Shown: positions 33,873 to 37,130 of the stretch, piece after piece | Position numbering within the stretch: position 1 is the stretch's first letter | How the letters are laid out: every line of letters begins with the position of its first letter | Assembly: GCA_021827245.1 (NCBI GenBank) | Contig: JAKAWN010000018.1 | Location: 1 to 37,130 of the forward strand | Length of the DNA stretch: 37,130 bases | DNA from: Acidobacteriota bacterium | GTDB taxonomy: Bacteria; Acidobacteriota; Terriglobia; UBA7540 | Direction: 5' to 3' | Position numbers and translations under genes: made by a program | Notes under the pieces: generated by a model | The model's input: the letters and a program-made list of their open reading frames with translations, nothing else | Told to the model about the DNA's origin: nothing | Database searches by the model: none

Positions 33873-35009
33873 ATGTGTGATGGAAACCAACCCGGGCCGG
33901 CCAGTTACGCGATGTCCGTTTCCAAGAGCCTCGGCCGGCGCTATCCGGAGGCATCACATCCTTACCGAAATGAGTATGAGCGTGACCGCGACCGGATCAT
34001 TCACTCCCGTGCCTTCCGCCGGCTTGAAAACAAAACACAGGTTTTCACGCGGCGCTATTCCGACCATTTTCGCAATCGCTTGACGCACACTCTGGAAGTG
34101 GCCCAGATCGGCCGCACGGTGGCCAAAGCGCTCCGGCTGAATACTGACCTCGTGGAAGCGCTGGCGCTGGTCCACGACGTAGGCCATCCTCCTTTCGGCC
34201 ATGCGGGCGAGGCCGAACTGGACCGCCTGATGGAACTCTACGGAGATAGATTTGATCACAACCTTCACGCCCTGCGGATCGTGGAGCAGTTCGAGCAGAA
34301 GTACGTCGACTTTCCCGGTTTGAATCTGACGTTTGAGGTTCGTGAAGGCATTGTTAAGCACTCGCGCGAATACGATCCCGAACACTACCCCAGCTTGAAG
34401 GAGTACCGGCTGGCCGAGCGTCCGCCAGTTGAAGCCCAGTTGATCGATGTGGCGGACGAGATCGCGTACAGCTGCGCCGACCTTGACGATGGTTACGAGG
34501 CAAAGTTGCTTACGCTGGCTAAGATCTGCGAAGGTGTTCCCCTTTTTGGCCGCCTGGTTCGACCGATTGAAAGGAAGTATCCGCAGGCCCTCGAAAAACT
34601 GAAATTCAATGAAGCCCTCAAGCGGCTCATGGATTCCCTGGTGACGGACCTGATTGGTGCGACTCGGGAGCGACTCGCGCGAATGAAGGTGCGGACTGTC
34701 GAAGACGTGCGTACTGCCCCCGTACGCGTCGTGGGACCGAGCTCGCGGTTATCCCGAGAAAATCAGACCCTGAAACTTTTCCTGCGTGACAATCTTTACA
34801 CCCACCAGGAAATATATGCCGAGCGCAAGAAAATCGTGAAGTGCGTGTCGCAAATGTTCGAGTTTTACATAGAACATCCCCGCAGTTTGCCCGCCTTTTA
34901 TTTCGCTAAAACTCGGGAAGAACCGACCTACCGTGTGGTTTGTGATTATATCGCCGGCATGACAGACAACTATCTGTCAGAACAGCACCGGAAATATGTT
35001 GAACGCTAA
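33873..35009 (+). CDS. dgt: Deoxyguanosinetriphosphate triphosphohydrolase-like HD protein
   Basis: A 378-residue dGTPase-family protein. HD-domain metal ligands are visible: H72 in LTHTLEVAQ, H101-D102 in VHDVGHPPFGHAGE, and the later Asp in IDVADEIAYSCADL. The N-terminal SRAFRRLENKTQVF motif is typical. It hydrolyses dNTPs to deoxynucleoside and triphosphate and so helps control dNTP pools. ATG with AAGGGAG 5 bases upstream. A TATGAT -10 candidate (33828-33833) lies upstream with no good -35. The short-form length (below 400) fits the bacterial type-2 group rather than E. coli Dgt. Confidence 0.93.
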   Translation: MCDGNQPGPASYAMSVSKSLGRRYPEASHPYRNEYERDRDRIIHSRAFRRLENKTQVFTRRYSDHFRNRLTHTLEVAQIGRTVAKALRLNTDLVEALALVHDVGHPPFGHAGEAELDRLMELYGDRFDHNLHALRIVEQFEQKYVDFPGLNLTFEVREGIVKHSREYDPEHYPSLKEYRLAERPPVEAQLIDVADEIAYSCADLDDGYEAKLLTLAKICEGVPLFGRLVRPIERKYPQALEKLKFNEALKRLMDSLVTDLIGATRERLARMKVRTVEDVRTAPVRVVGPSSRLSRENQTLKLFLRDNLYTHQEIYAERKKIVKCVSQMFEFYIEHPRSLPAFYFAKTREEPTYRVVCDYIAGMTDNYLSEQHRKYVER

Positions 35010-35029
35010 GGTGGGTTGGGAAATGCGAG

Positions 35030-35064
35030 TGCCGGGAAGGGCGATTACGGGGATTTCCCCGGCA
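35030..35064. terminator. Inverted repeat between convergent dGTPase and antiporter genes
   Basis: TGCCGGG (35030-35036) pairs with CCCGGCA (35058-35064), with extra A/T pairs inside. It sits in the 72-base gap between the two stop codons and may serve both transcripts; there is no U-tract. Confidence 0.35.
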
Positions 35065-35081
35065 GATTGCTCGTTGCCGAG

Positions 35082-36776
35082 CTATTTCTCTGAGCCTCCA
35101 GTAACGCGCGAGTCTCTGCGTTCCTTTTTTTCAGAAGGCTGATACAAGCCGAGCACCTGGGCGATTACTTCTTTTGCTGCGCTCAGTTCCGCGGCCACCA
35201 CTTGTGAAGCTCCTGCACGTTCGAGCGAGCTTGTGTATTCCACCCGGGCCGTGCGAACGATGGTCTTGAGACCAGGGTTTAAAGCTTGGGCGATGGCCAC
35301 GGCCCTGGGGACGGAAAAAGGATCGGAAATCGCAAAGACCAGCGCGCGCGCCCGCCGGACTCCAGCCTTTTCCAGGATATCGGCCTTGGTGCTGTCCCCA
35401 AAAAAGATCGATTCCCCCTCCGCCGTGGCGCGGCTGACGATGGCAGGGTCCAGCTCGAGAACGAGGTAGGAAATGCCCTGGCGCCGCAATGCCTGCGCCA
35501 GGAGACGCCCGTTCAAACCATATCCGCACACGATGACGTGATCACGGAGGGGTGACGCCTGGGCAGCCAATTCCAGTTTGCCCGGCTCGGGGAAAAAACG
35601 CCTTAGCCTCTGCATTTCCGGCATATGGGTTGCGATCTGTGGGGAAAGTTGAACGATGCTTGGAGTCAGCATCATGGTGATGATGGCTGCTGCCAGAAAA
35701 ATCTGGTATTCGCCAACAGGAACAAGATTCAGCCGCTCGCCCTGATGGAGCAGAACAAAGCTGAACTCGCCCACCTGGGCCAGGCTCAGACCCACAAGGA
35801 GCGATTTCCGCGCCGCAAAGCCCATCGACAGGACAGCCGAAAGTCCCGTCAGCGTTTTGAGCCCAAAAATAAGAGCGGCGATCCAAAGGACGGCAGCCCA
35901 ATGGTTATAGACGAATCTCAAATCAAGCAACATGCCCACCGAAATGAAAAACAGGCTGTTGAAGCTGTCCCGGAAAGGTAGGATTTCCGCGTGAATCTGG
36001 TGCGCATAGGAGGACTCCGAAAGGGCCAGGCCGGCGATGAAGGCGCCCAGCGCGAGCGACAAACCCAAAGAAGCCGACGCCCAGGCAGTTCCCAAGCTGA
36101 AGAAGATGACAGCAATGATGAAGATCTCTTTGGTTCGCACCTCAGCGATGCGACTCCATAGCAGTGGAAAGAAAAAACGAGCGGCGAACAGGATCAAAGC
36201 TCCGGCCCCAACCACTTTGACCAGGGCATAAACGACCGTCATCGCAATTCTGCCCGAAGGCGCGGCGAGGGCGGGCAGGATGGCCATCATTGGAACAACA
36301 CATAGATCTTGAAATAGGAGCACCCCAAGAATGACACGGCCCTGGATGCTCTCCAGCTCTTCTCGCTCGAGAAGCAGCTTTAGAACAATCGCTGTGCTGC
36401 TGGCAGCCACCAGAAATCCCCAGTAAACCCCTTGCCTCCAAGGGTAACTCGAAAGAAAAGCCAGGCCGAGCACAACGGCTATCGTCAGCATCACCTGGCG
36501 ACCACCCGCTCCCCACACCAGTTTCCGCATGGCAACGATTTTGTTCAGGGAGAACTCCATGCCGATGGTGAACAAAAGAAGTGCTACGCCGATTTCAGCC
36601 ATTGTTTCAATGGCGTCACGGTTTGTTATGACATGAAGGACGGAAGGACCTACCAGGATTCCCGTTAAGAGATAGGCCACGATGGCGGATTGGCGCGCCC
36701 GTCGCAGGATCACTGCGATGAGCGTCGCGAAACCAAACAAGATGAGCAGGTCGCGCAACAAATCGTAATGCTGCAT
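35082..36776 (-). CDS. CPA2-family monovalent cation/proton antiporter with RCK domain
   Basis: A 564-residue protein. Residues 1-385 form about 12-13 membrane segments of a Na+/H+ exchanger domain, with LLTGILVGPSVL, GVLLFQDLCVVP (151-162) and QVGEFSFVLL (334-343). Residues about 411-530 are an RCK/TrkA-N domain with VIVCGYGLNGRLLAQAL (GxGxxG at 418-423) and FFGDSTKADILEKAG. This layout is the KefB/KefC- and YbaL-like one: potassium or sodium efflux gated by nucleotide or glutathione ligands. The partner KefF/G is not seen. ATG with GGAGGAG 6 bases upstream. Confidence 0.93.
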   Translation of the reverse strand: MQHYDLLRDLLILFGFATLIAVILRRARQSAIVAYLLTGILVGPSVLHVITNRDAIETMAEIGVALLLFTIGMEFSLNKIVAMRKLVWGAGGRQVMLTIAVVLGLAFLSSYPWRQGVYWGFLVAASSTAIVLKLLLEREELESIQGRVILGVLLFQDLCVVPMMAILPALAAPSGRIAMTVVYALVKVVGAGALILFAARFFFPLLWSRIAEVRTKEIFIIAVIFFSLGTAWASASLGLSLALGAFIAGLALSESSYAHQIHAEILPFRDSFNSLFFISVGMLLDLRFVYNHWAAVLWIAALIFGLKTLTGLSAVLSMGFAARKSLLVGLSLAQVGEFSFVLLHQGERLNLVPVGEYQIFLAAAIITMMLTPSIVQLSPQIATHMPEMQRLRRFFPEPGKLELAAQASPLRDHVIVCGYGLNGRLLAQALRRQGISYLVLELDPAIVSRATAEGESIFFGDSTKADILEKAGVRRARALVFAISDPFSVPRAVAIAQALNPGLKTIVRTARVEYTSSLERAGASQVVAAELSAAKEVIAQVLGLYQPSEKKERRDSRVTGGSEK

Positions 36777-36974
36777 GAAAAGCTCCTCCGCGGAGCAGGA
36801 ACTGCCTCATTGTAGGGTGTTCGGCAATGCTTGCCAAGTTGTGACACTCGACCTCTATGAGCTGAATGTCAGATAAGGATGATGAGGCTAAATGAAAGGC
36901 ATGCCAGACGGTGCTGCCGAAATATCAGGACGTCGCTATTCTGCCAATGCAAATCAGGCAGGTCTAATTCACGG

Positions 36975-37008
36975 GTTGCGCTACGGGGGTGGCCGTGCAC
37001 GGCGCAAC
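36975..37008. repeat. Inverted repeat upstream of the last gene
   Basis: GTTGCGC (36975-36981) and GCGCAAC (37002-37008) form a perfect 7-bp dyad 24 bases before the DUF1569-like start. It may be an operator or simply a hairpin. Confidence 0.3.
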
Positions 37009-37032
37009 AGGCTAGAATAATCCGCGGGAACG

Positions 37033-37130
37033 ATGAAGACGCTTGCCAATCCTAACGACAAGGCTGAAATCCTGCAGAGGCTGCGGGGCGTGCGGCCCGG
37101 AAGCCAGCGACGGTGGGGTGAAATGACTGC
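37033..37130 (+). CDS. DUF1569-like protein, N-terminal fragment
   Basis: A frame opens at ATG 37033 and runs off the window: MKTLANPNDKAEILQRLRGV, then RPGSQRRWGEMT. The L-R-x-V-x-P-x-S-x-R-x-W-G pattern is how many DUF1569 (DinB-like four-helix) proteins begin. A weak ribosome site (GGGAA) lies 3 bases before it and TAGAAT at 37013-37018 could be a -10 box for a very short leader. The call rests on about 32 residues. Confidence 0.55.
   Translation, partial: MKTLANPNDKAEILQRLRGVRPGSQRRWGEMT

Overview
The window looks like a chromosomal segment of an Acidobacteriota bacterium. This is inferred from three things: an Oar-like TonB-dependent receptor with an N-terminal carboxypeptidase-regulatory-like domain, a TPase-only penicillin-binding protein, and the mix of exported carbohydrate-active and beta-propeller proteins. 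No 16S rRNA or other decisive marker is present. I see no tRNA, rRNA, CRISPR array, prophage or intact insertion sequence.

Layout. Positions 1-4052 (+): the end of a thiolase, a 3-hydroxyacyl-CoA dehydrogenase, recA, and a small penicillin-binding transpeptidase. Positions 4163-7197 (-): a sulfate-assimilation operon, sat - tauE/safE-like - cysH, with a long 5' leader. Positions 7200-8290: gene-poor, with short repeats, a cluster of hairpins and MITE-like palindromic elements. Positions 8298-9488 (+): an exported esterase between two copies of that element. Positions 10089-12704 (+): a TonB-dependent receptor ending at a strong hairpin. Positions 12854-18122 (-): HAD hydrolase, adenosine-deaminase-family enzyme, S1/P1-type nuclease, APC permease, a previously unmarked 51-residue basic protein and a TlpA-like thioredoxin. 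Positions 18199-32190 (-): UvrD/PcrA helicase, a pRiA4b ORF-3-like protein, a propeller-phosphoesterase lipoprotein, a methyltransferase, a BNR-repeat protein, an SDR, a GH51 arabinofuranosidase, a glycine-zipper protein, an SGNH-hydrolase remnant, a YdcF-like protein and a mutarotase-fold protein. The end holds glgC (-), a divergent dGTPase (+), a CPA2 antiporter with an RCK domain (-) and the start of a DUF1569-like gene (+).

The most interesting signal is the leader of the sulfate operon. A near-consensus sigma-70 promoter (7169-7197) is followed by a 16-codon reading frame (7056-7106) starting Met-Cys-Cys-Cys with an AGGTG Shine-Dalgarno. A 13-bp stem plus U-tract terminator (6971-7015) follows, before sat. 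The end of the small frame (GGGCGCCGT, 7071-7079) can pair with the 5' arm of the terminator (ACGGACGCCC, 7010-7019), giving a mutually exclusive antiterminator. This is the full layout of a ribosome-mediated transcription attenuator that would sense charged cysteinyl-tRNA, the end product of the pathway. Polycysteine leader peptides are known from actinobacteria; I am not aware of one described in this kind of organism.

The sulfur genes fit together. Sat makes APS, CysH has the Cys-Cys...Cys-x-x-Cys signature of APS reductases (so no APS kinase is required), and the TauE/SafE-type permease may move sulfite or a related anion. Other locally coherent units are thiolase with hydroxyacyl-CoA dehydrogenase, adenosine-deaminase with HAD hydrolase (nucleoside salvage), SDR with the BNR protein, and the mutarotase-fold protein with YdcF (overlapping genes).
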